64,000 nt of DNA from Demequina sp. (GTDB lineage Bacteria; Actinomycetota; Actinomycetes; Actinomycetales; Demequinaceae): NCBI GenBank assembly GCA_024707205.1, contig JANQAD010000001.1, positions 620,001-684,000 of the forward strand, given 5' to 3'. Under the pieces are notes generated by a model. It saw only the letters and a program-made list of their open reading frames with translations. It ran no database searches and was not told the origin of the DNA. Made by a program: the position numbers and the translations under genes. Below, in pieces: positions 1-10,751 of the stretch (position 1 is its first letter; each line of letters opens with the position of its first letter).

Positions 1-699
1 CCGCTTGCCGGTCTACCAGGCTCAACGCAATGGCGTCGTCGCGAGCCGCGGCCGCGAGCACCACCGGCGCGAGGCTGGACAGGTCCGAGAACTCCCGCTG
101 CCCAAAGTGCAACTGCTCGATGACCTCGTCGATGCTGTGCGCCCCCAGAGAGGTCAGCACTCCCTCCACGAGCGCCGTCTGCGGGCCGCGCCCGTCGACG
201 GCGCGCGCCGCGTGCCACAGCGCCGCCTGGCCCAGCCCATACCCGCCGCCCCAGTCGCCGGAGATCTCGCCGAGGGCGGGGAAGCGGACCGTGGCGCCGT
301 CCGCGCGGATGCCGACGGCGTTGATCCCCGTTCCGCAGATCACGGCTACCGCGTCGGTCGCCTCCGTGCCGGCGCGCAGCAGCGCGAACAAGTCGTTGTC
401 GACCACCAGCCCCGCGCCGCCCACGCGCATCCGGCCACGCCGGCGCGGTACCGCTCGATCTCGATCGGCAGATCCAGCCCGGAGAGGTACACGTCCGCCT
501 GGACCACCTCGGCGTCGCCGACCACGTCGCGCACGAGCGCGTCGATGACGGCCACCGATCCCTCGAGTCCCACGAGGTGCGGGCTGCTCTTTGGCCCCCG
601 CTTACGCGCGATCACGGTCCCGTCGAGCGCGAGCGCGACGACGTCGGTCTTGGAGCCACCGCCATCGACCGCGATCACGACCTTGTTCGCCGGCGTCAT
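1..699 (-). CDS. BadF/BadG-type sugar kinase (N-acetylglucosamine kinase-like), 3' partial, frameshifted
   Basis: The N-terminus has the actin-fold ATPase phosphate-1 signature (VVIAVDGGGSKTDV). After about 90 residues the frame breaks between roughly 408 and 425. The adjacent frame then continues with VVDNDLF, GTGINAVG and GDWGGGYGLGQ, all typical of the BadF/BadG/BcrA ATPase family, which includes N-acetylglucosamine kinases. The gene runs off the left edge, so its C-terminus is not seen. I chose the ATG at 699 because it overlaps the stop of the upstream GH4 gene as ATGA, which suggests translational coupling; an in-frame ATG lies at 708. From its operon it probably phosphorylates the sugar imported by the adjacent ABC system or released by GH4. 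The shift looks like a one-base error, since both halves are well conserved. Confidence 0.75.
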
Positions 700-1955
700 C
701 TCGCCCACTCCAGGTGTCGCTTGTTCGCCGCGAGCAGCAGGTCCGTGAGGCGCTCGGCGCGGTCGTACTGCAGCACCAAGGGGTTGGCCGCCATCGCTCG
801 CACCACACGCTCCCGGCCGCCGTGAACGGCGGCTTCGAGCGCGAGCCTCTCGTATCCGGCGACGGCGCCGATCAACCCGGCCACGTCGTCGGGCAGGGGC
901 GCGACCGGCTCGGCGACGAAGGTGCCGTTCCGGAAGGTGGCGGGCACCTCAACGACGTGGTCGTCAGGGAGGAAGGGAAGGAGGCCGTCGTTGCGGAGGT
1001 TGACCACGCGAGGCGGGTGGGCGGCGCCCATGATCGCCGCGAGCAGCTCCACCGCGGCCTCGGAGTAGAAAGCGCCGCCGCGGCGCTCTAGCGCCTCGGG
1101 CTTGGTGTCCGCACTGGGATCCGCGTAGATCGCGAGCAGCTCTTCCTCGATGGCGCGAACGGCCTCCGCGCGCGAAGGCTCGGCGAGCTGCTCGGCGAGC
1201 ACCTCGTCGTGCGCGTAGAAGTACCGCAGGTAGTACGACGGCACCATGCCCAGCCCAGCAAGCAGCGCAGGGGCGAGGTGAACGTCGTCGCTGAGCTCAC
1301 CCAACTGATCCCGCAGCAGGCCCGGCAGGCGGTCGACGCCGGCAACGGTCACGCTGCGCTCCCACGTGAGGTGGTTGAGGCCAACGTGACCGAGCCGCAC
1401 GTCGTCGGGCTCCGCGCCCAGCATGCCTGCAAAGCGCCGCTGGAAGCCGATGGCCACGTTGCACAGCCCGACGGCGCGGTGCCCGTGCTCGAGCAGCGCG
1501 CGGGTGACTATGCCAACGGGATTGGTGAAGTCGACGATCCACGCGTCCGGCTTGGCGTGCGCGCGGACCGCGTCGGCGATGCGCAGCACCACGGGAACCG
1601 TGCGCAGGGCTTTGGCGAGCCCGCCCGGCCCGGTTGTCTCCTGGCCGATGCAGTGCACCTCGTGCGGCCACGTCTCGTCCTCGTGGCGCGCCTCCTGGCC
1701 GCCGACGCGCAGCTGCAACAGCACCGCGTCGGCGCCCGAAACGCCTGTTACAAGGTCAGTTGTGGTCACGACGCGCGCGGGGTGACCGGCGCGCGCGAGC
1801 ATCCTTCGCGCCATCCCGCCAACGAACTCGAGCCGGCGCTCGTCGGGGTCCACGAGCGCAACCTCGTCGAGCGGCAGTTCCGCGCGCAGGCGCGCGAAAC
1901 CGTCGATCAACTCCGGCGTGTAGGTGGAGCCGCCGCCAACGATTGCGAGCTTCAT
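696..1955 (-). CDS. GH4 family glycosidase (6-phospho-beta-glucosidase type)
   Basis: This 419-residue protein has the family 4 architecture. An N-terminal Rossmann NAD site (GGGSTYTPEL, residues 8-17) is followed by the VDFTNPVGIVT segment, the metal-site CNVAIG near residue 172 and GLNHLTW. GH4 enzymes need NAD and a divalent metal and hydrolyse glycosides by a redox mechanism. The family mixes alpha- and beta-, phosphorylated and free substrates, so the exact substrate cannot be read here; similarity is to the CelF/LicH 6-phospho-beta-glucosidase branch. No PTS gene is nearby. The neighbours are an oligopeptide-type ABC importer and a sugar kinase, which suggests hydrolysis or phosphorylation of an imported disaccharide. 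It starts 15 bp after the ROK regulator gene and ends in an ATGA overlap with the kinase. Confidence 0.88.
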   Translation of the reverse strand: MKLAIVGGGSTYTPELIDGFARLRAELPLDEVALVDPDERRLEFVGGMARRMLARAGHPARVVTTTDLVTGVSGADAVLLQLRVGGQEARHEDETWPHEVHCIGQETTGPGGLAKALRTVPVVLRIADAVRAHAKPDAWIVDFTNPVGIVTRALLEHGHRAVGLCNVAIGFQRRFAGMLGAEPDDVRLGHVGLNHLTWERSVTVAGVDRLPGLLRDQLGELSDDVHLAPALLAGLGMVPSYYLRYFYAHDEVLAEQLAEPSRAEAVRAIEEELLAIYADPSADTKPEALERRGGAFYSEAAVELLAAIMGAAHPPRVVNLRNDGLLPFLPDDHVVEVPATFRNGTFVAEPVAPLPDDVAGLIGAVAGYERLALEAAVHGGRERVVRAMAANPLVLQYDRAERLTDLLLAANKRHLEWAR

Positions 1956-1970
1956 CGTGCCCTTCCTTGC

Positions 1971-3173
1971 TCAGCCGATCGCAGGAGCGTCGACGACGAT
2001 GGCCGCCTCGAGGCGGTCCCGAATCTCGGTGACAAGCAGCCGGCGCGCGCCGCGCAGCACGGGCGAGCCTCCCGCGAGGCTCTGATGCACGGACACTCGG
2101 TGGTGCGTGCGGACCTGCGACGGCTTGGCCTTTGGCGGCGGCTCGTCGGCGATGCGCTCCTGGACCAGCGCGGCCAGCCCGTCTCCCGCGGCAAGGCCGG
2201 TGGGCCCGCCGATGACGATCGCCGAGGGGTCCAGCACCGCGAGCACGGGAGAGGCGAGCAGCGCTACGCGGTCGGCGAGGGCGGCGAGGGCGGCCTCGTT
2301 GGTGTCGAGGCCCGCGAGTGCGTCCGGCAGCCGCGCGTCCTCGGCGGCGCCCACCAGTCGCCGGACGGCGGGGCCGCCGAGCAGGTCCGTGAAGTCCATC
2401 GCGTCCGGATCGAGGGAAGCCGCCGAGCGCGGCACCTCCACGTAGCCCACCTCGCCCGCGCCGCCGAACGCCCCGCGCTGCACCTCGCCATCGATGTCGA
2501 TGCCGACGCCGAGGCCCTCGCCGAGCCACAGGTAGACGAAGCTGGACAGCTCCCGCGTGCTGCGCACAGAGCGCTCGGCTATCGCCGCGAGGTTGACGTC
2601 GTTCTCGAGGATCGCGGAGACCCCGGTGCGAGACTCGATGCGCTCGCGCGCGCCGACGCGCGGCCATCCGGGAAGCGTGTCGGTGAAGGACACCGAGTCC
2701 TCGCCGCTGTCCACCGCCGCCTGCACGCCAACGGCCACGATCCGCACCGCGGACTCGGCGACATTGGCAGCCTCGCACGCGGCGGCGATGGCCGCGGCGA
2801 CGTCCGACTCCGGCGAGCGCTTCGAGCCCGGCCGCTCCGTTGGCACCTCGACAACCGGATGCTCGGCGTCCGTAGGGTCGACGACGACCGCCTCGATCGC
2901 GTCCGCGAGCACGCTGATGGCCACGCCGGACATGCTCGCCTGGCGAACGCCGTAGGACACGGCATTGGGGCCGCGGGAGCCCGCGGTCTCGCCGACGGGC
3001 TCGATGAGCCCGATGCGCTCGAGCCGCGAGATCATCTGGCTCGCCGTTGGCTTGGACAGGCCGGAGAGCTCCCCCAACTGGGACCGGCTCAGCGCGCCGT
3101 GCTCAAGGAAGAGGCGGAACGCCGCGCGGTCGTTGTGGGTGCGCAGGAACGTCGGGGTGCCGGGGGTTGTCAT
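1971..3173 (-). CDS. ROK family transcriptional regulator
   Basis: The 400-residue protein has an N-terminal winged helix-turn-helix (about residues 12-60, LSRSQLGELSGLSKPTASQMISRL) fused to a ROK sugar-binding domain. GLGVGIDIDGEV and GAFGGAGEVGYVEV match the ROK signature. The CxCGxxGCxE zinc motif of NagC/Mlc relatives is not present. It probably senses the substrate, or its phosphate, of the surrounding uptake and hydrolysis operon, and the inverted repeats upstream of the binding-protein gene are candidate targets. Its start codon overlaps the stop of the upstream ATPase gene (ATGA), so it is co-expressed with the transporter. Confidence 0.9.
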   Translation of the reverse strand: MTTPGTPTFLRTHNDRAAFRLFLEHGALSRSQLGELSGLSKPTASQMISRLERIGLIEPVGETAGSRGPNAVSYGVRQASMSGVAISVLADAIEAVVVDPTDAEHPVVEVPTERPGSKRSPESDVAAAIAAACEAANVAESAVRIVAVGVQAAVDSGEDSVSFTDTLPGWPRVGARERIESRTGVSAILENDVNLAAIAERSVRSTRELSSFVYLWLGEGLGVGIDIDGEVQRGAFGGAGEVGYVEVPRSAASLDPDAMDFTDLLGGPAVRRLVGAAEDARLPDALAGLDTNEAALAALADRVALLASPVLAVLDPSAIVIGGPTGLAAGDGLAALVQERIADEPPPKAKPSQVRTHHRVSVHQSLAGGSPVLRGARRLLVTEIRDRLEAAIVVDAPAIG

Positions 3174-4038
3174 GACGCTCCCTGCCCTGATGAACTGCCG
3201 AGCGCACTCGCGTGGCGCACCTCGTCGCGCAGCTGGCCAAGGCGATCCGGGTCGGCGGCGGCCTCTCGCAGCGCCTTCGTGTATTCGTGCTGCGGGTTGA
3301 GGATGACCTCGTCCGCGGGCCCGCGCTCCACCACCTGGCCATAGCGCATCACGAGGATCTCGTCTGAGAAGTGCCGCGCGGTTGCGAGGTCGTGCGTGAT
3401 GTACAGCACCCCGATGCCGTCCTGCCGCTGCAGGTCGGCGAGCAGGTTGAGCACGCCGAGGCGGATGGAGACGTCGAGCATCGACACGGGCTCGTCGGCG
3501 ACGATGAACCGCGATCCTGGCGCGAGGGCACGGGCGATCGCCGCGCGCTGCCGCTGACCGCCCGAGAGCTCGTGCGGCCGCCGCAGCATGAACTTCTCCC
3601 CCGGCGTGAGCCGCACGCGCTCAAGCAGCTCAACCGCGCGGGCGTGCGCCTCATCGGCGGACAGGCCCGGATTGTGCAGCCGCAAGGGGCGCTCGATGTG
3701 GTGGGCGATCGTGTGGAACGGGTTCAGTGAGGCGAACGGGTCCTGGAAGACCATCTGCACCTGACGGCGATAGTCGGTGAGCGCCTTGCCGCGCACAGGA
3801 CTGGGCGAGCCGTCGAGCAGAACCTGCCCCGCCGTCGGGCTCTCAAGCTTGGCGATCATGCGCGCGACCGTTGACTTGCCCGAGCCGCTCTCGCCCACCA
3901 CGGCCACCGTCTTACCTGGTACCAGCGTGAATGAGACGTCCTGCACGGCGTGGAGCGTGGTGACGTGGAAGCCGCTGCGCAGGCGGAAGTCCTTCACGAG
4001 GCCGCGCGCCTCGAGCGAGCCCTCGGGCTTGGTTTCGC

Positions 4039-4042
<4 letters not shown>
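3170..4042 (-). CDS. ABC transporter ATP-binding protein, OppF/DppF type
   Basis: The 290 residues hold a complete ABC ATPase: Walker A GESGSGKST, Q-loop MVFQDPFASLNP, signature LSGGQRQR, Walker B and D-loop IVADEPVSMLD and the switch His in ITHDLA. It is followed by the C-terminal extension usual in peptide/opine/nickel-type ATPases. It pairs with the OppD-like ATPase just upstream to energise the two permeases of this operon. Transporters of this family import oligosaccharides as well as peptides in actinomycetes, and the GH4, kinase and ROK genes favour a sugar here. Both ends overlap neighbours by 4 nt. Confidence 0.92.
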
Positions 4043-4877
<835 letters not shown>

Positions 4878-4881
<4 letters not shown>

Positions 4882-5975
4882 GCCGTCACCCCCTCTTGGG
4901 CTGAGCGCGCCGTGCGTTTCGCTGCCCGACGCTCCGCTTGCCTTTGGCTGCGAGCGGCCTTTGGCGCGAGGCGGAGCTTGGGGTCGATGACCTCGTCGAT
5001 GGCGAAGTTGATGAGCGACAGGCCGGCCCCGAGGAGGGCGATGATCGCGCCCGGCGGAACGAACCACCACCAGGCGCCGGTGCCGACTGCCTGGCCGGTC
5101 TGTGCATCGTTGAGCATCGTGCCCAAGGTTATCGACCCCGTCGGGCCCAGACCTAGGTACGAGAGTCCGGCCTCGCCAAGGACCGCGAAGATGATGCCGA
5201 AGATGAACTGCGCGGCGATGAGCGGCACCAGGTTGGGCAGGATCTCCACGAAGATGACGCGCATGGGCCGCTCGCCGGCGACCTTGGCGGCGGCCACGTA
5301 TTCCCTGGTACGGAGGGACTTGGCCTGGGCCCGCAGCACCACGGCGGAGCCGGCCCAGCTCGTGACGCCGAGGATGAGCGCGATCAGCAAAGAGCTGCGC
5401 GCGAGCGGGCCCAGGCCGGGCGTGTTCTGGAAGTAGGCGGCGATCACCATGACCAGGGGGAGGCCGGGGATGACGAGCATGATGTTGGTGCCGAGCGTCA
5501 GCAGCTCGTCGAGCATGCCGCCGAAGTACCCGGCGAGGATGCCGAACAGGATCGCGAGGATGAGCGTGACGACGCCGGCGACGATGCCGATGAAGAGCGA
5601 GCCGCGCGTGCCCCACGCCAGTTGGGCGAGCACGTCGTAGCCGAGCTTGGTGGTGCCGAGCGGGTGGCCCGGGCCTGGCGGCAGGAGCGCGGGGTTGTCG
5701 GAGTCGTGCGGGTCCTGAACAAAGTACGGCCCGATCAGGCCGAATGCCGTGATGAGGCCAACGATCACGACGCCCCAAACCAGCTTGGCGGACCAGCGCG
5801 GCATGAGGTGGCGAACAGCGTCGAACCTGAGGCGGCGCTGCGCCGCGAAGGAGACGGTCTCGGCGACGCGCTCCTGCTCGGCCTCGTCGCGCCGGGTGAT
5901 GCGCTCGGCCTCGAGGGCGGCGGGGCTCGCGTTGGGGGTGTACCTGCTGTCCTCAGCCGCTGTCTTGTCAACCAC
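4878..5975 (-). CDS. ABC transporter permease, DppC/OppC type
   Basis: This 365-residue membrane protein has a long charged N-terminus (about 80 residues) and then about six membrane segments. The first is LVWGVVIVGLITAFGLIGPYF. The cytoplasmic EAA loop (EYVAAAKVAGERPMRVIFVE followed by ILPN) is the contact with the ATPases. It is the second permease of the import complex. Its start overlaps the DppB-type gene by 8 nt. The octamer CCGACGCT occurs in its 3' end (4926-4933). Confidence 0.9.
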
Positions 5976-6969
5976 TGTGCCTCACCCTCGGGTCGATGAA
6001 GCCGTAGACGAGGTCCATGCTGAAGTTCGCGGCGAGCACCGCGAGGGTGATGACCAGGAATACGCCCTGCATGAGCGCGTAGTCGAGCCCCTGGACCGCC
6101 TGGATCATGAGCTTGCCGAGGCCCGGGTAGCTGAAGACCTGCTCCATCACGATCGAGCCGGCCACCACAAAGCCGAGCGCGATGCCGAAGCCTGCGAGGC
6201 TGGGGATGGCCGCGTTGCGGGCGGCGTAGCGGCCGCGGATGTGCTTGGGACGCAGGCCCTTGGCCTCGGCCGTGGTCACGTAGTCCTCTGACAGTGTGGA
6301 GACCATCATGTTGCGCATGCCGAGCAGCCAGCCGCCGATGGATGACAGCACGATGGTGATGATGGGGAGTATCGCGTGCTGGACCGCGCTGACAAAGAAC
6401 GGCCAACTCAGCTCGGGGCCGTCGGGGAACTCGAAGACGTCGTACCCCCCAACGATGGGGAACCACCCAAGGTGCACGGCGAACACCGCGACCAGCACGA
6501 GCGCGAGCCAGAAGTACGGGATGGACTGCACCAGGGTGGTCGCTGGGATGAGGTGGTCGAGCCACGTGCCGCGCTTCCAGCCCACCCAGGCGCCGATGCC
6601 GACGCCGAGCACGAACGAGATGATCGTGGCGGTGCCGACCAGGGCGAGCGTCCACGGGAGCGCGGAGCCGATGAGGCTCGAGACTGTCTCGGGATAGCGC
6701 GTGGAGGAGACGCCGAGGTCTCCGTGGAGGATCCGGCCCCAGTACGCGATGTACTGGTCCCACATGGAGCCGGTGCCCGTGCCGAGGATCGCGTGAATGG
6801 ACTTGATGGTCTCTTCGCTGAGCGGCCGCCCGCCGTTTGCACGGCGCAGCTTGCCGATCATGATCGCGGCGGGGTCACCAGGGAGCAACCGAGGGAGGAG
6901 GAAGTTGAGCGAAATCGTGGCCCACAGCGTGATCAGGTAGAACACGATGCGGCGCGCGTAGAACGGCAT
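5968..6969 (-). CDS. ABC transporter permease, DppB/OppB type
   Basis: The 333-residue integral membrane protein begins with the usual DppB-type first helix (IVFYLITLWATISLNFLLPRLLPGDP). It carries a BPD_transp_1 domain with an EAA loop near EDYVTTAEAKGLRPKHIRGR. It is the first permease after the binding-protein gene, which lies 28 bp upstream, and forms the channel with the DppC-type protein. In this family the long loop after helix 1 is extracytoplasmic. Confidence 0.9.
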   Translation of the reverse strand: MPFYARRIVFYLITLWATISLNFLLPRLLPGDPAAIMIGKLRRANGGRPLSEETIKSIHAILGTGTGSMWDQYIAYWGRILHGDLGVSSTRYPETVSSLIGSALPWTLALVGTATIISFVLGVGIGAWVGWKRGTWLDHLIPATTLVQSIPYFWLALVLVAVFAVHLGWFPIVGGYDVFEFPDGPELSWPFFVSAVQHAILPIITIVLSSIGGWLLGMRNMMVSTLSEDYVTTAEAKGLRPKHIRGRYAARNAAIPSLAGFGIALGFVVAGSIVMEQVFSYPGLGKLMIQAVQGLDYALMQGVFLVITLAVLAANFSMDLVYGFIDPRVRHSG

Positions 6970-6997
6970 ACCTCCTCCTCCCTCAGTTGTGCGCGGG

Positions 6998-8662
6998 TCA
7001 GTTACTGACGGGCTTGAGGTGCGTGAGCACCACGGCGGATGCCACCGAGAGGTACGGCAGCGGGTTTGCGTACAGGTTGTCGTCCGTTGGCCAGCCCTCG
7101 AACTTCTTCACGTTGAAGAAGGCCTGCGACGCGTTGAGCACAACCGGAATGTACGGCAAGTCGTTCGCGATTTCCGTCTGAATCTGCGCGTACGCGGCCT
7201 GCTTGGTCGCCGTGTCCTGGGTGGCGCCGGCTGTTGCCACCGCCTGGTCCACTACGTCGTTCTTGTAGCGCGAGTAGTTCTGACCGGTGACGGGGCTCTC
7301 CCCTACCTTCACGGTGCCGTTGGACGCGAAGTACTGGCTGTAGTTCGAGTACGGGTCTGCTACGAGCGACTGGGTGAGGCCGTACAGCGCCATCTGGAAG
7401 TCGCCGTTGGAGATTGGCGTCCAGTACTCGGCGTCGGAGACGGTGCGGGCGTTGATGCGAATACCGGCCGACGCCGCCTCCTCGGCGATGAGCTTGGCCG
7501 CGTCGTTGTAGTCGGTCCAGCCGTCCGGCGAGAACAGGTCAAGCTCGATGGCCTTGCCGTTCTTGCCGTAGAAGCCATCGGAACCCTTGGTGTAGCCGGC
7601 GGCCTCGAGGATCTGACCGGCCTTTGCGGCGTCTGGCGACTGCGGGCTCTCGCCGTTCGCCTTGTCCCCGAGCCACTGCTCGTCGCGGGGCAGCAGCACG
7701 AATGCTGGGTTGCTCGTAGCCGGCAGCCCGGCGAAGGCCTTGGAGGCGATGGCCGTGCGGTCGATCGCCGCGTTGATCGCCTGGCGAACTGCGGGATCCG
7801 TCTGGTCGCCCTTGCAGCCGAGGTCGGCGTTGGAGCACGTGATGATGACCGTTGGATCCTGCTGGTTGTTCATGGTGGCGATCTCGCCGCTTGCCGTCAC
7901 CGAGTCAGGGTTGGCGATGAACTGACCCACCCAGTCGAGCTTGCCCGTGGTGAGCAGGTCCTGCGAGGACTGGTTGGAGTCGAGGCCCACGTACTGGACC
8001 TCCTTCACGGCCGGCTCGCCGTCGCGGTAGTTGGGGTTGGCCACCACGGTGTAGGACGCGTCGGAGAACGACTGCACCATGTAGGGCCCAGAGCCGACCG
8101 GCTTGGGGTTCGTCTCCGCCATGTAGTCGGTGATCGACTCCCAGACGTGCTTGGGGATGATCCACGTGGAGCCCAGCGTGAGGGACGCCTCCGTGAACTG
8201 CGGGGTCGAATAGGTGAACACCACCGTGGTGTCGTCCGTGACCTCGGTGTTCACGAGCTTGTCGCTCTTGTTGGAGCCGTAGCCGAAGGTGAAGGCGACG
8301 TCGTCCGCCGTGAGGGGCTTGCCGTCGTTCCACTTGAGGCCCGGCTTGATCTTCACGGTGAGCGTCTTGCCGTCTTCGCTGTAGGTAAACGAGTCTCCGA
8401 TGAGGCCGGTTGGCGGGTCGCTCGACAGTTGGTTGAAGAAGAACAGCGGCTCATAGATGGCGCCGAAGGTCGCGTGGACTGCGGTGTCCACGGCGAAGGG
8501 GTTGAAGTTCTCGCTGATGGGGGTGGCGCTGCCCGCCCACACTCGCAGAACGGCGCCGTCGGAGTTTGAGGCTGAGTCGTTGGTGCAGCCGCCAAGCAGC
8601 AGTGAGAGGGCGGCGGCCCCCGCGGCTACCTGGAGCGCCACCCTTGAGGTGAATCTGCTCAT
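6998..8662 (-). CDS. Extracellular solute-binding lipoprotein, family 5 (peptide/oligosaccharide type)
   Basis: I chose the ATG at 8662, giving 554 residues, because it is preceded by an AGGAAA ribosome-binding site and followed directly by a lipoprotein signal peptide (MSRFTSRVALQ, lipobox LLLGGC). The open frame extends 20 codons further upstream without a signal-like sequence. The body is an SBP_bac_5 domain (LKIKPGLKWNDGKPLTADDV-like core). It should be anchored on the outside of the membrane and deliver substrate to the permeases. It is the first gene of an eight-gene minus-strand operon reaching the left edge of the window. Confidence 0.9.
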   Translation of the reverse strand: MSRFTSRVALQVAAGAAALSLLLGGCTNDSASNSDGAVLRVWAGSATPISENFNPFAVDTAVHATFGAIYEPLFFFNQLSSDPPTGLIGDSFTYSEDGKTLTVKIKPGLKWNDGKPLTADDVAFTFGYGSNKSDKLVNTEVTDDTTVVFTYSTPQFTEASLTLGSTWIIPKHVWESITDYMAETNPKPVGSGPYMVQSFSDASYTVVANPNYRDGEPAVKEVQYVGLDSNQSSQDLLTTGKLDWVGQFIANPDSVTASGEIATMNNQQDPTVIITCSNADLGCKGDQTDPAVRQAINAAIDRTAIASKAFAGLPATSNPAFVLLPRDEQWLGDKANGESPQSPDAAKAGQILEAAGYTKGSDGFYGKNGKAIELDLFSPDGWTDYNDAAKLIAEEAASAGIRINARTVSDAEYWTPISNGDFQMALYGLTQSLVADPYSNYSQYFASNGTVKVGESPVTGQNYSRYKNDVVDQAVATAGATQDTATKQAAYAQIQTEIANDLPYIPVVLNASQAFFNVKKFEGWPTDDNLYANPLPYLSVASAVVLTHLKPVSN

Positions 8663-8730
8663 CGGGGTTTCCTTTCGAGTCCGTGATGTGCCGCAAGCCG
8701 ACGTGCATGGCTGCGTGGTCACGAAGATAT

Positions 8731-8778
8731 AGGAAAGAACGTTTCTAGTAATAGAGTTTGTTGTTACGTTTGGGTAAC
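8731..8778 (-). promoter_or_regulatory. Putative promoter/operator region of the ABC-GH4-ROK operon
   Basis: Directly upstream of the binding-protein gene the sequence is clearly AT-richer than its surroundings. It holds two short inverted repeats: AGAACGTTTCT at 8736-8746 (AGAA-N3-TTCT read on the minus strand) and GTTAC-N6-GTAAC at 8763-8778. Minus-strand candidates for a -10 box are TATTACT and TATATCT. Either repeat could be the ROK regulator's operator; this is inference from position only. Confidence 0.45.
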
Positions 8779-9111
8779 GAAGAGACGACGAAGGCCCAGC
8801 CTCCTCGTGGGGAAGCGAGGCTTCTACTCTGGGCGTGTCTCGAAGAATCGGTCACCCCTGTTACGGCCTGCCGCAGAAGCGGACACTCCCCCGGCTAAGG
8901 CCGTCAACGCACCTCAAGGTCAGCACCGTCTCGCCGCCGAGGCACAACTGAGGGTGGTGAAGCGTGGCTGGGTACCCTTTGGCTCCATCCGCGCGCAGCG
9001 CCCAAAGCGCACTCTTGAGGTGGGCGCTGAAGCAGTCGCTCCCAACTTTGAGAAAGACCGACTGCGTCTATGCGCTTGCGACCGAAGGAGTCTAGGCCTA
9101 AGTTCAGGCCC
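8779..9111. other. Non-coding stretch with one weak hairpin
   Basis: No convincing gene is seen between the operon promoter and the first exported-protein gene. A nested hairpin lies at 8795-8833 (outer CCCAG/CTGGG, inner AGCCTC/GAGGCT), without a following T-run on either strand. Open frames here have no recognisable protein character. Confidence 0.4.
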
Positions 9112-9633
9112 ATGGAGATATCGCCTCGACACGGCACGTCCGCGTCAGGGATTGCGAAGCAGCGAAGGCGTCTCATTGCGGTTCTCTTGGCAAGCGCTCT
9201 TGTCGCCGCGGCTGGCATTACGGCCGCGCAGGCCTCAACTGAATACGGCGCGTGGTACACGGTCGATGTGAACGGGGTCGGGTCGGCGCTGGCGCGCAAC
9301 TACGTTTATTCCAACACAACTAATCACTCGTTCCGTGCTTATACGTTGGTGGAGCGCTATCCGTACACTTCGCACACAATCCCCGCATATGCAGTGGGAG
9401 CACGTGCACTCCTGTACAAAGGTGACACCACGCTCCTCGCCTCAACCACCTATTCCTATAACGTGGCACCAGTACCTGGCAGTACGACCACAGTGGTTCT
9501 CTCCGCGACTCCAACCAAGACCTATACGGACCCTATGGCCGCCTATTCCAATGGCCGAATAAAGGGCACCAACTCCTCGGGAACTTCCTACGAAGCCTAT
9601 ATACCCAGGTCCGCCCAGGTATTCAACTACTAG
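9112..9633 (+). CDS. Unrecognised exported protein
   Basis: From the ATG at 9112 this is 173 residues; an in-frame ATG at 9070 is also possible, and neither has a well-spaced ribosome-binding site. A basic stretch (KQRRR) is followed by a hydrophobic signal sequence (LIAVLLASALVAAAGITAAQA) that predicts export with cleavage after AQA. The mature part is rich in Tyr, Thr and Ser and has no Cys. I do not recognise the family. GC content and codon choice (more A/T third positions) differ from the flanking operons. It lies 24 bp before another exported-protein gene, and the two probably form one unit. Confidence 0.55.
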   Translation: MEISPRHGTSASGIAKQRRRLIAVLLASALVAAAGITAAQASTEYGAWYTVDVNGVGSALARNYVYSNTTNHSFRAYTLVERYPYTSHTIPAYAVGARALLYKGDTTLLASTTYSYNVAPVPGSTTTVVLSATPTKTYTDPMAAYSNGRIKGTNSSGTSYEAYIPRSAQVFNY

Positions 9634-9657
9634 CGACCAGATCAGGAGGACCGCGCT

Positions 9658-10158
9658 ATGAGTCGCATCAAGCTGAGTTTCGGCACCGTCGCAATGGCTG
9701 CTTCGGGCGCCGTCGCAGGCGTCGTGTTCGCTACCGCGGGGGCGCACAACGATGAGCCGAGTCTTGCCACTGACCCCGACGTCGTCACGGAAACCAAAGA
9801 TCTGGTAATCGACTCCGCCAGACTGACCGCCGAGACACACAAACTGGTCCCTGTCTTGACGACCAAGAACTCGCAGGGCTACGTATGGCAGGACGAACTT
9901 GATCTCGCCTCCGGCGGCGCGGTCTCAAACCCAGAGGAAGCAAAGGCCTGGATGGACCATCTTGACGAACTCCGAGAGCAGGGTGTCACGGAGATACTCA
10001 TTCCCGCCTACCAAGCGGACGGCTCCACGGCGATGGGTCAGTATGCGATCAGTATTTCGCCATCCGAACCAACCGCTGGAATACCCGAGGATGAGCTCCG
10101 CGAGGTGTTCGCCGACGACCCCGAAGTCCTCAAGGAACTCCTGGGCAGAGACGGGTAA
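9658..10158 (+). CDS. Unrecognised exported or membrane-anchored protein
   Basis: The 166-residue protein has a strong ribosome-binding site (AGGAGG, about 8 nt before the ATG). An N-terminal hydrophobic segment (FGTVAMAASGAVAGVVFATAGA) acts as a signal peptide or anchor. The remainder is acidic and soluble-looking, ending in a charged helix (PEDELREVFADDPEVLKELL). I know no family for it. It follows another unknown exported protein in the same lower-GC patch and may work with it. Confidence 0.65.
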   Translation: MSRIKLSFGTVAMAASGAVAGVVFATAGAHNDEPSLATDPDVVTETKDLVIDSARLTAETHKLVPVLTTKNSQGYVWQDELDLASGGAVSNPEEAKAWMDHLDELREQGVTEILIPAYQADGSTAMGQYAISISPSEPTAGIPEDELREVFADDPEVLKELLGRDG

Positions 10159-10543
10159 GTGGCTTGGGTGCGAAACACGTTTCAACGTGAGGGCCGGTTC
10201 GTCTAGACGTCCCACGCAACATCGTCGCAAAGCATGGAACAAGGTCGCTTCCACCCCATAGATCTCTATGAGCGGCCGGGAGCTATATTGGCGGTGGCTT
10301 GAGCGCGGACTCGCAGACCCGCAGCAGTCGCGGCCCGTGACCCCCAGTCAACCAACGTCGTCGCGGATACCCCCCAGGCGGCCTTGTTCCCCTGCAAGCC
10401 ACGCGAGCGATACCACCGCTCACCGCCCGCGACCTGAACTTCGCGGGAGTTGCCGACGCCTTCGCCATCAGGACTCCAATCCTCGGGCAGCAGCGAATCC
10501 TGCGCTCCACCCAAGGGGACACGTCGACTGGTGCACCACACAA
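10159..10543. other. Non-coding stretch, possibly a remnant
   Basis: This stretch between the second exported-protein gene and the terminator by tRNA-Ala has no frame with clear protein character, signal sequence or ribosome-binding site. Its place beside a tRNA gene and its composition fit a decayed end of an acquired segment, but no integrase or direct repeat of the tRNA end was found by eye. Confidence 0.35.
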
Positions 10544-10575
10544 AGAGAGCCCGACCGATGGCCGGGCTCTCTTTC
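10544..10575 (-). terminator. Hairpin terminator downstream of tRNA-Ala
   Basis: A perfect 10-bp stem (AGAGAGCCCG with CGGGCTCTCT, 9-nt loop) is followed by a short T-run on both strands. It sits 56 bp after the 3' end of tRNA-Ala on the minus strand and could also end transcription from the exported-protein pair on the plus strand. Confidence 0.75.
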
Positions 10576-10629
10576 GTGACTGTCACCCATGTCGCGACTC
10601 ATGTGTCACACATGTCCCGACTCATCACA

Positions 10630-10706
<77 letters not shown>

Positions 10707-10751
10707 AAAGTGCTCGGACAGATTACCACCGCCCCAGCGTCGGGAAGAAAC

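Noticed and set aside
10266-10586. Minus-strand open frame of about 106 codons next to tRNA-Ala
   Set aside because: It has no ribosome-binding site, no recognisable domain and runs through the terminator hairpin; treated as non-coding.
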